Shown: positions 18,611 through 27,801 of the stretch, in pieces
Layout: the number at the start of each line of letters is the position of its first letter
How positions within the stretch are numbered: the stretch's first letter is position 1
DNA from: Candidatus Nanopelagicaceae bacterium
GTDB taxonomy: Bacteria; Actinomycetota; Actinomycetes; Nanopelagicales; Nanopelagicaceae
Direction: 5' to 3'
DNA length: 35,898 bases
Assembly: GCA_009691185.1 (NCBI GenBank)
Contig: SHVD01000005.1
Coordinates: forward strand, 1-35,898
Made by a program: the position numbers and the translations under genes
Notes under the pieces: model-generated
The model's input: the letters and a program-made list of their open reading frames with translations, nothing else
Told to the model about the DNA's origin: nothing
Database searches by the model: none

Positions 18611-18949
18611 TTAGATGGCGCTTTCACCACTCTCACCGGTTCTGACCCGAGTGACTGACTCAACCGATGTTGCCCAAACTTTTCCATCACCGATACTTCC
18701 GGTTTTAGCAGCATCGACAATCACCTTGATTACCTTGTCAGTCTCCTTGCTGCTAACTAATATTTCCAATCTAATCTTTGGAATTAGATCAACTTTGTAT
18801 TGAGCGCCTCGATAAACCTCAGTTAGTCCAAGTTGGCGGCCAAAACCTTTTGCCTCTGAGACAGTCATGCCAGTAATACCAGCACCAACCAGAGCTTCTT
18901 TGATAGCGTCAAGTTTTTGTGGCTTGATAATTGCGGTTATTAACTTCAT
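18611..18949 (-). CDS. glnK: Nitrogen regulatory protein P-II
   Basis: MKLITAIIKPQKLDAIKEALVGAGITGMTVSEAKGFGRQLGLTEVYRGAQY..KTGSIGDGKVWATSVESVTRVRTGE. Confidence 0.96.
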   Translation of the reverse strand: MKLITAIIKPQKLDAIKEALVGAGITGMTVSEAKGFGRQLGLTEVYRGAQYKVDLIPKIRLEILVSSKETDKVIKVIVDAAKTGSIGDGKVWATSVESVTRVRTGESGESAI

Positions 18950-20250
18950 GATCTGAAACCTCCACTTGAACTAGTTGTTAATTCATATCCAGTTTCAGCA
19001 TGCTGATCGTAATCAATTCCCGAAACTTCAGCCTCTTCTTTCACTCGCAAGCCAATAGTTTTATCGATAGCAAAGCCGATAATTAACGTTACGATAAAAG
19101 AATAAGTAAGTACAAAGAAAGCACCAAAAGCTTGCTTGCCAAGTAATGCAGTTCCACCGCCATAGAAAATTCCATTTAAGCCCAGGCTATTGATCGTGCT
19201 GCTGCCGAAAAATCCTATTGACAAGCAGCCCCACAATCCACCAACTAAGTGCACACCCACTACATCCAGTGAGTCATCAAAGTTGAATAGATACTTAAGC
19301 CCAACTGCTAGGGCACAAAATACTCCGGCAAGTAAACCAATTACGACAGCTGCCCATGGCGCAACAAATGCACACGCAGGTGTGATTGCAACCAAACCAG
19401 ATATGGCACCAGATGCCACACCTAATGAAGTCGGATGACCATCTCGAATTTTTTCAACCAACAACCAGCCAAGTGCTGCTGCTGCGGTTGCTACTTGAGT
19501 ATTTAATAAAGCAATAGCTGCAATACCATTTGCGCCCAGTGCTGACCCAGCGTTGAAACCAAACCAACCAAACCACAAAAGCCCGGCGCCAATTAAAACT
19601 AACGGCAATGAGTGAGGTCGCATCGACTCACGTCGCCACCCAACTCGTCTGCCCAAAATAATCGCCATGGCTAATCCAGCAGCACCAGCATTGATATGAA
19701 CTGCGGTTCCGCCGGCAAAATCTTCGACACCACGAGCAGCTAAGAATCCAGCACCGGTAACGGTATCGCCAACCTTGTTACCAAACGCGAATACCCAGTG
19801 CGCGACTGGGAAATAAACCACTGTCACCCAAATGGCTACGAAAACTGCCCAAGCAGTAAATTTTGTACGATCTGCAATTGCGCCAGAGATAAGAGCTGGT
19901 GTGATAATTGCAAACATCACTTGAAATGCTGCGAACGCTAATAATGGAATTGGATACACCCCACCATTGTTAGTTAACTCATTTACCGCACTTCCCAATC
20001 CTGACAATGAGATCGCGCCATACCATTGTGAATTTGCTTCATAGCCAAAAGCTAGTTTGAAGCCATAAATAACCCAAAGCACGCTAACGATTCCAATTGT
20101 TACCATAGACATCAACATCATATTTAATACGCTCTTGGCTCTAACCATGCCACCGTAAAAAAGCGCCAAGCCTGGTGTCATTAAAAGCACCAATGCGGTG
20201 CTGGCTAATACCCAAGCGGTATCACCAGTATTTAAAACTACCTCTGACAT
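18946..20250 (-). CDS. amtB: Ammonium transporter
   Basis: TAWVLASTALVLLMTPGLALFYGGMVRAKSVLNMMLMS, DFAGGTAVHINAGAAGLA, VGVHLVGGLWG. SD GGAG before the ATG. Confidence 0.96.
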   Translation of the reverse strand: MSEVVLNTGDTAWVLASTALVLLMTPGLALFYGGMVRAKSVLNMMLMSMVTIGIVSVLWVIYGFKLAFGYEANSQWYGAISLSGLGSAVNELTNNGGVYPIPLLAFAAFQVMFAIITPALISGAIADRTKFTAWAVFVAIWVTVVYFPVAHWVFAFGNKVGDTVTGAGFLAARGVEDFAGGTAVHINAGAAGLAMAIILGRRVGWRRESMRPHSLPLVLIGAGLLWFGWFGFNAGSALGANGIAAIALLNTQVATAAAALGWLLVEKIRDGHPTSLGVASGAISGLVAITPACAFVAPWAAVVIGLLAGVFCALAVGLKYLFNFDDSLDVVGVHLVGGLWGCLSIGFFGSSTINSLGLNGIFYGGGTALLGKQAFGAFFVLTYSFIVTLIIGFAIDKTIGLRVKEEAEVSGIDYDQHAETGYELTTSSSGGFRS

Positions 20251-20351
20251 TTAATCTCCAATTTTTTATTAAACCTGACTAAATATGGGAAACCTCGTCA
20301 TTGAGATGGGATAACTATGCAGAGGGCGGGTTAAAACAGCTCTCCTTTAAG

Positions 20352-20367
20352 GTTTCATTCTGGTGAC
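20352..20367 (-). promoter_or_regulatory. GlnR-like operator (GTCAC-n6-GAAAC)
   Basis: Minus strand GTCACcagaatGAAAC matches the actinobacterial GlnR consensus gTnAc-n6-GaAAc, ~100 bp upstream of amtB. Confidence 0.6.
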
Positions 20368-20382
20368 AGTTTGACCCCTTAT

Positions 20383-20398
20383 GTTAAAAGTATGTTAC
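20383..20398 (-). promoter_or_regulatory. Second, weaker GlnR-like operator (GTAAC-n6-TTAAC)
   Basis: Minus strand GTAACatacttTTAAC; one mismatch in the second half-site. 15 bp from the first box. Confidence 0.45.
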
Positions 20399-21235
20399 TT
20401 AGCCAAATAAGGACTGGATGTATCGCTCTGGATCAAAGGGGGCAAGATCTGATATCTGCTCACCTGCTGCAACAAACTTGATAGGCAGTCCGCTCTCCTT
20501 TTCGATCGCCAGCGCCACCCCTCCTTTAGCTGATCCATCTAATTTGGTAATAATGAATCCGGTGATCCCCACCGACTCAATGAATACTTTCGCCTGATTC
20601 AATCCGTTTTGTCCAGTCGTGGCATCAATTACTAGCAAAATCTCATCTACTGAAGATTGCTTTTCGATTACTTTTATTACCTTACCCAACTCCGCCATCA
20701 AATTTTGCTTAGTATGCAATCGGCCAGCGGTATCAACAATTAAATAATCATAATTGCCTTCTTTGGCTTTTGTGACCGCAGAAAATGCCACCGAAGCTGG
20801 ATCACTATTGACTGGACCAATAACTATTTCAGTTTTAATTCGCTCAGCCCAAGTTTGCAACTGATCTGTAGCAGCAGCACGGAATGTGTCTGCAGCGGCT
20901 AACAAAACAGTGCTTCCGTTATTTTTAAGCACACCGGCAATCTTTGCCGCTGAGGTAGTTTTCCCTGTCCCATTAACGCCGACAATTAATATTGTTTTTA
21001 AAGAATTTCTCTCAGTTATTAAAGTGCGATCTTTTCTGCTCAACCAAGTTGAAATCACTTGAGTAATTGCTGTTTTTGCATCCTCTACTTTGACTGACTT
21101 AGCGGTCGCGATGACCTGATCTACTAATTTCACCCCCAGATCTGCCGCGATTAAATTAGTTCTTATCTCATCCCACTCTTGATCCGTTATTGCGCCAGAG
21201 CGAAGAGCAGTAAATAAACGTTGAAATAAACTCAT
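20399..21235 (-). CDS. ftsY: SRP receptor FtsY (NG domain only)
   Basis: VGVNGTGKTTSAAKIA, AADTFRAAATDQL, DTAGRLHTKQNLM, TKLDGSAKGG; 278 aa. Confidence 0.95.
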   Translation of the reverse strand: MSLFQRLFTALRSGAITDQEWDEIRTNLIAADLGVKLVDQVIATAKSVKVEDAKTAITQVISTWLSRKDRTLITERNSLKTILIVGVNGTGKTTSAAKIAGVLKNNGSTVLLAAADTFRAAATDQLQTWAERIKTEIVIGPVNSDPASVAFSAVTKAKEGNYDYLIVDTAGRLHTKQNLMAELGKVIKVIEKQSSVDEILLVIDATTGQNGLNQAKVFIESVGITGFIITKLDGSAKGGVALAIEKESGLPIKFVAAGEQISDLAPFDPERYIQSLFG

Positions 21236-21242
21236 TTACTTC

Positions 21243-24200
21243 TTAAGAAACTGCATCAACTTCACGTATACGCTGAGAGATAACCTCACTCACACCATCA
21301 CCGCGCATAGTCACACCATATAATGTATCGGCAATCTCCATAGTGCGCTTTTGATGCGTGATAATTATTAATTGAGACTTTTCGCGCCACTCTTCAAACA
21401 CTCCAAGAAGCCTTCCTAAGTTTGTATCATCTAAGGCCGCCTCAACCTCATCCATAACATAAAAAGGAGATGGTCGAGCCTTAAAGATGGCAATTAATAA
21501 GGCAACTGCAACCAAGGAGCGTTCGCCTCCAGAGAGCAACGACAACCGCTTAACTCGCGTTCCAGGAGGACGCGCCTCGACATCAATTCCTGTGGTCAAC
21601 ATGTCAGATGGATTTGTGAGAATTAGCTTTCCATCACCACCAGGGAATAACCTTGCAAAAACTAACTCAAATTCCCGCGCAGTATCCTCATAAGCTTGAG
21701 TGAAAATCTGTTGAACTCGATCATCAACCTCTTTGATGATATCTAGTAGATCTTTCTTGGCCTTCTTCAGATCTTCTAACTGTTCAGCAAGATAGCGCAA
21801 TCTCTCTTCCAGCGATGAGTACTCTTCCAGCGCTAATGGATTGATTTTTCCAAGTAAAACTAATGAGCGTTCTGCCTGAGAAAGTCTTTTCTCTTGTTGA
21901 TCTCTTCGGTATGGAATCAAATCTCCAGGAACAAACTCTCCTTGCTCGTTTTCATAAAATGTTGGTACATCATTGCTTGGATCATATTCATTAAGCAGGG
22001 TGGTTACATCAATTCCAAGCTCCTCCACCGCCTTTATCTCCATTTGTTCAATCCTGAGCCGCTGTTCAGCACGAGTAATCTCATCTTTGTGAACACTGGA
22101 GGTGAGTTTTTCTAATTCAATTGCTAACTCTCTGCTGATCGTGCGCAAACTTAGAATTTCACCTTCGCGCTCAGATCTTGATGTTTCTAATCTAGCCCGT
22201 TCAGATCCAGCACGTGAAATTGATGATTCAATTTGAATTAATGCTTCATATGAAGTGTCGGCAATCTGCTGCGCAGTTATCGCTGCCTGGGCACGATTTT
22301 CTCGCCTTGAAATTGATTTCGAGGCAGCATCTATCTCTGCCTTTGCCTGATTCTCCAATGCTAAAGCTCGTTGTGCGATTGCATCTTTACGCTCTTCAAT
22401 GGTGCGTAAATTAAGCCGTGCCTCAACCTCTTTAGATCGCGCACCTGATACTTGCGATCTTAAATCTTCTAGGTGCGTTAAATCTGGCTCAATTGGAGTT
22501 TGGTGAGATTCAAACTGCGCTATCGCAGCAGCTAAATCTCTCTCATCAAATGTACGTTGCTCACTTGCTGCCTCTAAAGTGGAGATAAGGCGATCAACCT
22601 CTTCGCTAGTGTTTTTTACATTTTGACCAGCAATCGCTAATTGTTCTGCTAACCCAGTCATTGCAGCATCTGAATCATTGAGCTTTGATAGCGCCAACTC
22701 ATAATCTTTGTTAACAGCATTGAGACGATCTTGGGCAGTATTTAACTCAAATTTAGTTCGATCACAATCAGCGGATACTTTTGCGACCTCCACTTCACAA
22801 TTTGAGGTCAGAATTGAGATCTTTTCAATTAGGTCAGCGCTCCCCGAGGATGCCACCAAATCTGTTATCTCCTTAAAAGCTGTTAATCGACCAAGAGATC
22901 CGGCTCGTAATTTCTCAGTTGACTGTAGCTTTTCAGCTAAAACCTTTAACTCACCTTCGGCTGCTTTTAAATCTATTTTTAATTTATTAAATAACCCATC
23001 GAGGCCTGGCTCTGAGGCAGTCAGTGAAGATATTTGAGTTTCAATTACTGCAAAACCTTCACGATAGCTTTTTAATCTATCTTCAGCAGAATTTTTAGCA
23101 GTTGTTAAACGACTTATCTCACCATTAGTTGCATCAATTCTGGAACGAAGTCCATTGATGTGACCTTCTTGCCTTGCAGTTCCTTCGCGTTGATCTGCAA
23201 TAGCTCGCAGTGATGCTGAAACTCGATTTTCTTCCAAAGCAAGTTGATCTTCAATAGCTTTTAAAGAGTTTGAATCAACATGTAACTGCTCTTGTGAAAT
23301 CTTTACCTGTGCAAAAAGTGTCGACTCTTCTTTTCTCAGCGACAGTGCTTCTTCTTCTAACACTTTTGGATCTCTACCTGTTGCTTTTGCCTCTTCCGCT
23401 TCTTCTGTTAAAAATCTTGCCCGCTCAGACGCTAGATTCTGCACACCTCGAATTTGTTCTCGCTGTGCTGTCAAGCGATAGAAATTTTCCTGTGCTGCGA
23501 TTAATTGTGGATTCTCACTCGCCGTAATTGCATCTAATTCAATTTCGCGGTTTCTTGCCGTGTTTAATTCTCGTTCTACCAGTTCTTTGCGCTCACGCAA
23601 CACATTCTCATCTGCAACTTCCACCTGCATCTCAGATCGCATACGAGTTAGATCATCTGCTAGCAATCGAAGTTTGGCATCTCTGACATCTGACTGAATG
23701 ACTGATGCCTTACGAGCAACCTCAGCTTGCTTGCCCAATGGCCGCAGTTGCCGACGAAGTTCAACAGTTAGATCCTGAATTCTGGCGAGATTTGTTTGCA
23801 TAGAATCCAATTTGCGCAGCGCCTTCTCTTTGCGTTTACGATGCTTTAAAACACCAGCAGCCTCTTCGATAAAAGATCTGCGCTCCTCCGGATTTGCTAG
23901 CAAGATCGCATCTAGTTGCCCTTGCCTAACAATTACATGCATTTCATGACCAATACCGCTATCACTTAACAACTCTTGAATGTCTAGTAGGCGTGTTGTT
24001 TCACCATTTAGTAAATATTCAGAGGCACCATTTCTAAATAAAACGCGAGTTATCGTTACTTCGGAAAAATCAATTGGTAGTGCGCCATCGGCATTATCAA
24101 TAGTGACTGAAACTTCAGAGCGACCAAGTGGCGCCCTGCCTGACGTACCGGCAAAAATTACATCTTCCATTTTGCCACCACGCAATGATTTTGCACCTTG

Positions 24201-24350
24201 CTCTCCTAATACCCAAGAGAGTGCATCTACAACATTTGACTTACCAGATCCATTTGGGCCAACAACGCAAGTAATGCCCTGCTCAAAATTTAAAGTAGTA
24301 GAGGAGGCAAAGGATTTGAACCCCTTCAGGTTCATACTCTTTAGATACAT
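21243..24350 (-). CDS. smc: Chromosome segregation protein SMC, apparently hinge-less (1035 aa)
   Basis: MYLKSMNLKGFKSFA, Walker A GPNGSGKSN, signature LSGGERSLVAVALL, Walker B FYVMDEVEAALDD; no recognisable hinge between the coiled-coil arms. Confidence 0.95.
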   Translation of the reverse strand: MYLKSMNLKGFKSFASSTTLNFEQGITCVVGPNGSGKSNVVDALSWVLGEQGAKSLRGGKMEDVIFAGTSGRAPLGRSEVSVTIDNADGALPIDFSEVTITRVLFRNGASEYLLNGETTRLLDIQELLSDSGIGHEMHVIVRQGQLDAILLANPEERRSFIEEAAGVLKHRKRKEKALRKLDSMQTNLARIQDLTVELRRQLRPLGKQAEVARKASVIQSDVRDAKLRLLADDLTRMRSEMQVEVADENVLRERKELVERELNTARNREIELDAITASENPQLIAAQENFYRLTAQREQIRGVQNLASERARFLTEEAEEAKATGRDPKVLEEEALSLRKEESTLFAQVKISQEQLHVDSNSLKAIEDQLALEENRVSASLRAIADQREGTARQEGHINGLRSRIDATNGEISRLTTAKNSAEDRLKSYREGFAVIETQISSLTASEPGLDGLFNKLKIDLKAAEGELKVLAEKLQSTEKLRAGSLGRLTAFKEITDLVASSGSADLIEKISILTSNCEVEVAKVSADCDRTKFELNTAQDRLNAVNKDYELALSKLNDSDAAMTGLAEQLAIAGQNVKNTSEEVDRLISTLEAASEQRTFDERDLAAAIAQFESHQTPIEPDLTHLEDLRSQVSGARSKEVEARLNLRTIEERKDAIAQRALALENQAKAEIDAASKSISRRENRAQAAITAQQIADTSYEALIQIESSISRAGSERARLETSRSEREGEILSLRTISRELAIELEKLTSSVHKDEITRAEQRLRIEQMEIKAVEELGIDVTTLLNEYDPSNDVPTFYENEQGEFVPGDLIPYRRDQQEKRLSQAERSLVLLGKINPLALEEYSSLEERLRYLAEQLEDLKKAKKDLLDIIKEVDDRVQQIFTQAYEDTAREFELVFARLFPGGDGKLILTNPSDMLTTGIDVEARPPGTRVKRLSLLSGGERSLVAVALLIAIFKARPSPFYVMDEVEAALDDTNLGRLLGVFEEWREKSQLIIITHQKRTMEIADTLYGVTMRGDGVSEVISQRIREVDAVS

Positions 24351-24405
24351 AGCTCACCCCTCACAGGCGCAAACCTATCTAAAAATCTGTCAGATTTGGC
24401 TTGAC

Positions 24406-25248
24406 CTACCGTTGGCAACGCGGACAAAAATGGGAAGATCGATTCGCAAAGGCGATTCTACGGATAGCAGTGGCGCATCTTGAACATGGTTGCCCTTCAC
24501 GACCATAAACGCTTAAAGAGCGCGAAAAGTAACCACTCTCACCATTAACATTTTTATATTGCTCATCAAAGGATGTACCACCAGCCTTAATTGCACCTTT
24601 CATAACCGACACCGTACTTGTAATAACTTTTTTAATCTCCCTTTCTGATAAATCTTCACAGATTATCTCTGGATGAATTCTTGCCCGCCACAATCCTTCA
24701 TCGGCATAGATGTTTCCAATACCACTCACCACTGTTTGACTAAGCAGGGCTGGTTTTATAGCTGTTTTCTTTTGCTTTATTTTCGAAACTACCTGTTTAA
24801 TATCAAACTCTTTCGCGAATGGATCAAGTGCAATGTGTGCCACACAGGTTGGAACGCCGTCAGATTGCTGTTCTACGGATAGCCAGCCAAAGGTACGCTG
24901 ATCAATAAATCTAATTTCATCCCTAATCTTTCTTAAACGTATGCCATTACTTAATCCCAACCTGGCTCGTAAATGTGGTTGTTTTGTGGCCAGAGTTGGC
25001 TGTACTAGTAATTGGCCGCTCATTCCCAAATGCGCAACTAGTGTTATTTCTCGATTCAACTCAAACCAAAGAAACTTACCCCTTCGGTTTACTGCAATGA
25101 TTTTTGCACCATTTACTGCAGATAATGCAGCAATCGAACTGGATTTTATTGCCCTGGGATGGAAACTTTCTGCCTCACAAATAATTTTCCCTAGTACATA
25201 TTTTTCAAGCCCACTTCGAACTGTTTCAACCTCAGGTAGCTCTGGCAT
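24406..25248 (-). CDS. mutM: Formamidopyrimidine-DNA glycosylase
   Basis: MPELPEVETVRSGLEKYV, LVAHLGMSGQL, NIYADEGLWRARIHP, C-terminal zinc finger CSRCATAIRRIAFANRSSHFCPRCQR. Confidence 0.96.
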   Translation of the reverse strand: MPELPEVETVRSGLEKYVLGKIICEAESFHPRAIKSSSIAALSAVNGAKIIAVNRRGKFLWFELNREITLVAHLGMSGQLLVQPTLATKQPHLRARLGLSNGIRLRKIRDEIRFIDQRTFGWLSVEQQSDGVPTCVAHIALDPFAKEFDIKQVVSKIKQKKTAIKPALLSQTVVSGIGNIYADEGLWRARIHPEIICEDLSEREIKKVITSTVSVMKGAIKAGGTSFDEQYKNVNGESGYFSRSLSVYGREGQPCSRCATAIRRIAFANRSSHFCPRCQR

Positions 25249-25263
25249 TTCTGAGTAAAACTA

Positions 25264-25917
25264 CTATTTCTTTTTACTTCTACTACTTAAGAGATCATAA
25301 GCAAGCTTTGCCGCTGCTTGCTCCGCTTCACGTTTACTTTTTCCCTCACCATTAGGAAACTTTTCACTACTGACAATCACGGTGGCAATAAAACTCTTAT
25401 CGTGATCTGGTCCTGATTCAGTAATTTCATACTCTGGTGATGATAAATTTAAACCTGAGGTCAACTCTTGAAGAGCAGTTTTGCTATCAAGGCTGGCACC
25501 AATGTCAGATGCCACGGTAAGTGCTGGCTTTATCCACTCTAAAACTATCTGAGCGGTTTTTGCATAACCGTGCTGGATATAAATTGCACCAACTAATGCT
25601 TCTAGTGAATCTGCCAGAATTGAATTCTTATCTCGCCCGTTAGTGGCTTCCTCACCCTTGCCTATTCGAAGATGCTCACCTAGTTCTATATCTCGAGCTA
25701 TTTGTGCCAGCGCTCTCATGTTTACTACACCAGATCTAAGTGGACTTAATCTACTCTCATCTAAATTAGGAAACTGTTTGTAAAGTTCATCGGTAACAAC
25801 TAGTCCTAATACTGAATCACCTAAAAACTCTAACCGTTCATTTGTTGGAATACCACCGGCTTCGTAAGAAAAAGAACGGTGGGTTAATGCAAGTTCCAGC
25901 AACTCATCCTTAACCAA
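25264..25917 (-). CDS. rnc: Ribonuclease III (5' end uncertain; TTG start or an upstream CTG)
   Basis: LALTHRSFSYEAGGIPTNERLEFLGDSVLGLVV; DSLEALVGAIYIQHG; dsRBD at the C-terminus. Upstream in-frame residues LYSSLTERLGI resemble the normal RNase III N-terminus. Confidence 0.94.
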   Translation of the reverse strand: MVKDELLELALTHRSFSYEAGGIPTNERLEFLGDSVLGLVVTDELYKQFPNLDESRLSPLRSGVVNMRALAQIARDIELGEHLRIGKGEEATNGRDKNSILADSLEALVGAIYIQHGYAKTAQIVLEWIKPALTVASDIGASLDSKTALQELTSGLNLSSPEYEITESGPDHDKSFIATVIVSSEKFPNGEGKSKREAEQAAAKLAYDLLSSRSKKK

Positions 25918-25951
25918 GATTCCGAGTCGCTCGGTTAGGCTTGAATACAGA

Positions 25952-26125
25952 TCAGACCTCTAAAACCTGACGACGATTGTAAGTACCGCAGGTAGGGCAA
26001 GCAGTATGTTGCAATTTTGGTTGTTGGCATTGTTCACAAGTTGCAAGATTTGCAGGAGTTGTCTTCCACATGCTTCGACGAGAGCGAGTGCGTGCTCGCG
26101 ACATTTTCCGCTTTGGGACTGGCAT
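25952..26125 (-). CDS. rpmF: 50S ribosomal protein L32 (zinc-binding C+ form), missed by the ORF track (57 aa)
   Basis: Translates to MPVPKRKMSRARTRSRRSMWKTTPANLATCEQCQQPKLQHTACPTCGTYNRRQVLEV*. SD GGGAG upstream. Confidence 0.95.
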   Translation of the reverse strand: MPVPKRKMSRARTRSRRSMWKTTPANLATCEQCQQPKLQHTACPTCGTYNRRQVLEV

Positions 26126-26208
26126 GATTTTTACTCCCTATATTGATTTACTATTTCAAGAAGATAATTATCTACGAAAAATCTGATCTTGTAAAAACGG
26201 CTTAACCC

Positions 26209-26784
26209 TTAAGCGTCAAAATCCTTCAAAGCTGCCCAACGAGGGTCTGCCTCGGTATGGGAGTGCTCCTTTGGTAGCGCACGCCATTTTTCACCACAAA
26301 CCTGACACAGCCCTGGGCAATCCTCAGAACACAATGGATTTACCTCTAAATTTAAAATTACCGCATCCCTAACTGGCAGCTCTAAATCTATTTCATCTCC
26401 ATCCATGTAATACAAATCATCCTCTTCTAAATCAACCTCATTATCTTTAGCTGAGCGCTCTTTGCCTCGCTTCTTACCTGCACTCTTACTTGCAGCAGTT
26501 TCATAATAAAAAAGTTCCGTAAAATTCTCATCGATTGGCCAGGTAATCCCATCAAGACATCTTGTGCACTCACCAGTTGCCTGTGCCATAACCCGGCCCA
26601 TTGTTAAAACCCCTTCATCTACCGATTGAATGCGCAGATCTAATTCAATAATCTCACCAGGTTTCACAGATAATAAATCAACACCAACTGGCTCAGTTAT
26701 TTCCAGATCCAACTCATACTCGCGTATCTCTCCGGCACGATGCGGTAAATCATGGGTATTAAAGATAAATATTGAACGAGCCAT
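26209..26784 (-). CDS. DUF177/YceD-family protein
   Basis: GECTRCLDGITWPI; VNPLCSEDCPGLCQVCGEKW; located directly upstream of rpmF as in other actinobacteria. Confidence 0.88.
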   Translation of the reverse strand: MARSIFIFNTHDLPHRAGEIREYELDLEITEPVGVDLLSVKPGEIIELDLRIQSVDEGVLTMGRVMAQATGECTRCLDGITWPIDENFTELFYYETAASKSAGKKRGKERSAKDNEVDLEEDDLYYMDGDEIDLELPVRDAVILNLEVNPLCSEDCPGLCQVCGEKWRALPKEHSHTEADPRWAALKDFDA

Positions 26785-26790
26785 ATAAAA

Positions 26791-27267
26791 CTACTTCTTT
26801 AGTTCAGAAAGTGCGTGTTTGGTTTCAAATCCATCTAATTGATCTCGACCCTTACTAATTACATCTAATGTCTTATTGAGAACGACTTCCAAAGTTGCCA
26901 GCCTAGTGTCGATGTACTCATCAATTTCATCCCGACTTGCATCACTCTCAGCATTCACCTCAGCCATTATTTTTTGTGCTTCCTTGCGGGCATTTGCAAC
27001 GATACTCGTTTGCTCTACCAGGCGTGCAACTTCTTCTCTAGATTGGGCGATAATGGCATCTGCCTGCTCACGAGCACTCTCTAGTATTTGATCCTTGTCT
27101 CGCAATACTGCGATTGCTTTTGCAAGATCTGATGGAAATGAAACCTTTACTTTGTCCAGAATTTGCAACATTTCCCCACGGTTTAATACACAGGATGCAG
27201 AAAGTGGAACTGAGCGAGCCTCTTCAACCGCCGCGATTGCCACCTCTAGGCTTTCAACTACATCCAT
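26791..27267 (-). CDS. DivIVA-like coiled-coil protein (SepIVA-like, by position and composition)
   Basis: N-terminal helical segment then coiled coil ESAREQADAIIAQSREEVARLVEQ..ARKEAQKIMAEVNAESDASRDEIDEYIDTRLATLEVVL. Sits next to DUF177-rpmF-rnc as Rv2927c does in M. tuberculosis. Confidence 0.7.
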   Translation of the reverse strand: MDVVESLEVAIAAVEEARSVPLSASCVLNRGEMLQILDKVKVSFPSDLAKAIAVLRDKDQILESAREQADAIIAQSREEVARLVEQTSIVANARKEAQKIMAEVNAESDASRDEIDEYIDTRLATLEVVLNKTLDVISKGRDQLDGFETKHALSELKK

Positions 27268-27269
27268 TC

Positions 27270-27752
27270 TTACTCCTTCCGCTTAACTCTAGATTTTAAC
27301 CTATCGACAATAGCAGCCGGAATATAAGCTGACACATCACCGCCATAACTGGCTATCTCCTTCACTAAAGAAGAGGACAAAAATGAATGTGAGGGCGCTG
27401 TGGACATAAACAAGGTTTCAACTCCTTGTAACTGCAAATTCACTTGGCTCATCTGTAATTCATAGTCAAAATCACTCACCGCTCTTAAGCCCTTAACAAT
27501 CGTTGGAATCTTATTTGTCCGGCAATAATCAACTAATAAACCACTCCAAGAGTCCACTTTTACATTTGAATAGCGGCTAGTCACCTCTTTGATCATGGTA
27601 ATTCGTTCATCAACTGTGAATAGTGAACTTTTGATTTGATTAACCAAAACCGCAATTACTACCTCATCAAATAATGTACAAGCCCTAGCAATAATATCTA
27701 GATGGCCATTGGTGATTGGATCAAAAGATCCCGGGCAAACCACACGTCTCAT
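27270..27752 (-). CDS. coaD: Phosphopantetheine adenylyltransferase
   Basis: RRVVCPGSFDPITNGHLDIIARA; PTIVKGLRAVSDFDYELQMSQVN; SFLSSSLVKEIASYGGDVS. Confidence 0.96.
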   Translation of the reverse strand: MRRVVCPGSFDPITNGHLDIIARACTLFDEVVIAVLVNQIKSSLFTVDERITMIKEVTSRYSNVKVDSWSGLLVDYCRTNKIPTIVKGLRAVSDFDYELQMSQVNLQLQGVETLFMSTAPSHSFLSSSLVKEIASYGGDVSAYIPAAIVDRLKSRVKRKE

Positions 27753-27801
27753 GGATAAAACGCTAGCAACTAATTGCTAAGTTAGCCATTTTGCATCAGA
27801 T

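Noticed and set aside
23980-24483. 167-aa plus-strand ORF opposite smc and the mutM 3' end
   Set aside because: Shadow ORF spanning two well-supported minus-strand genes; no recognisable domain.
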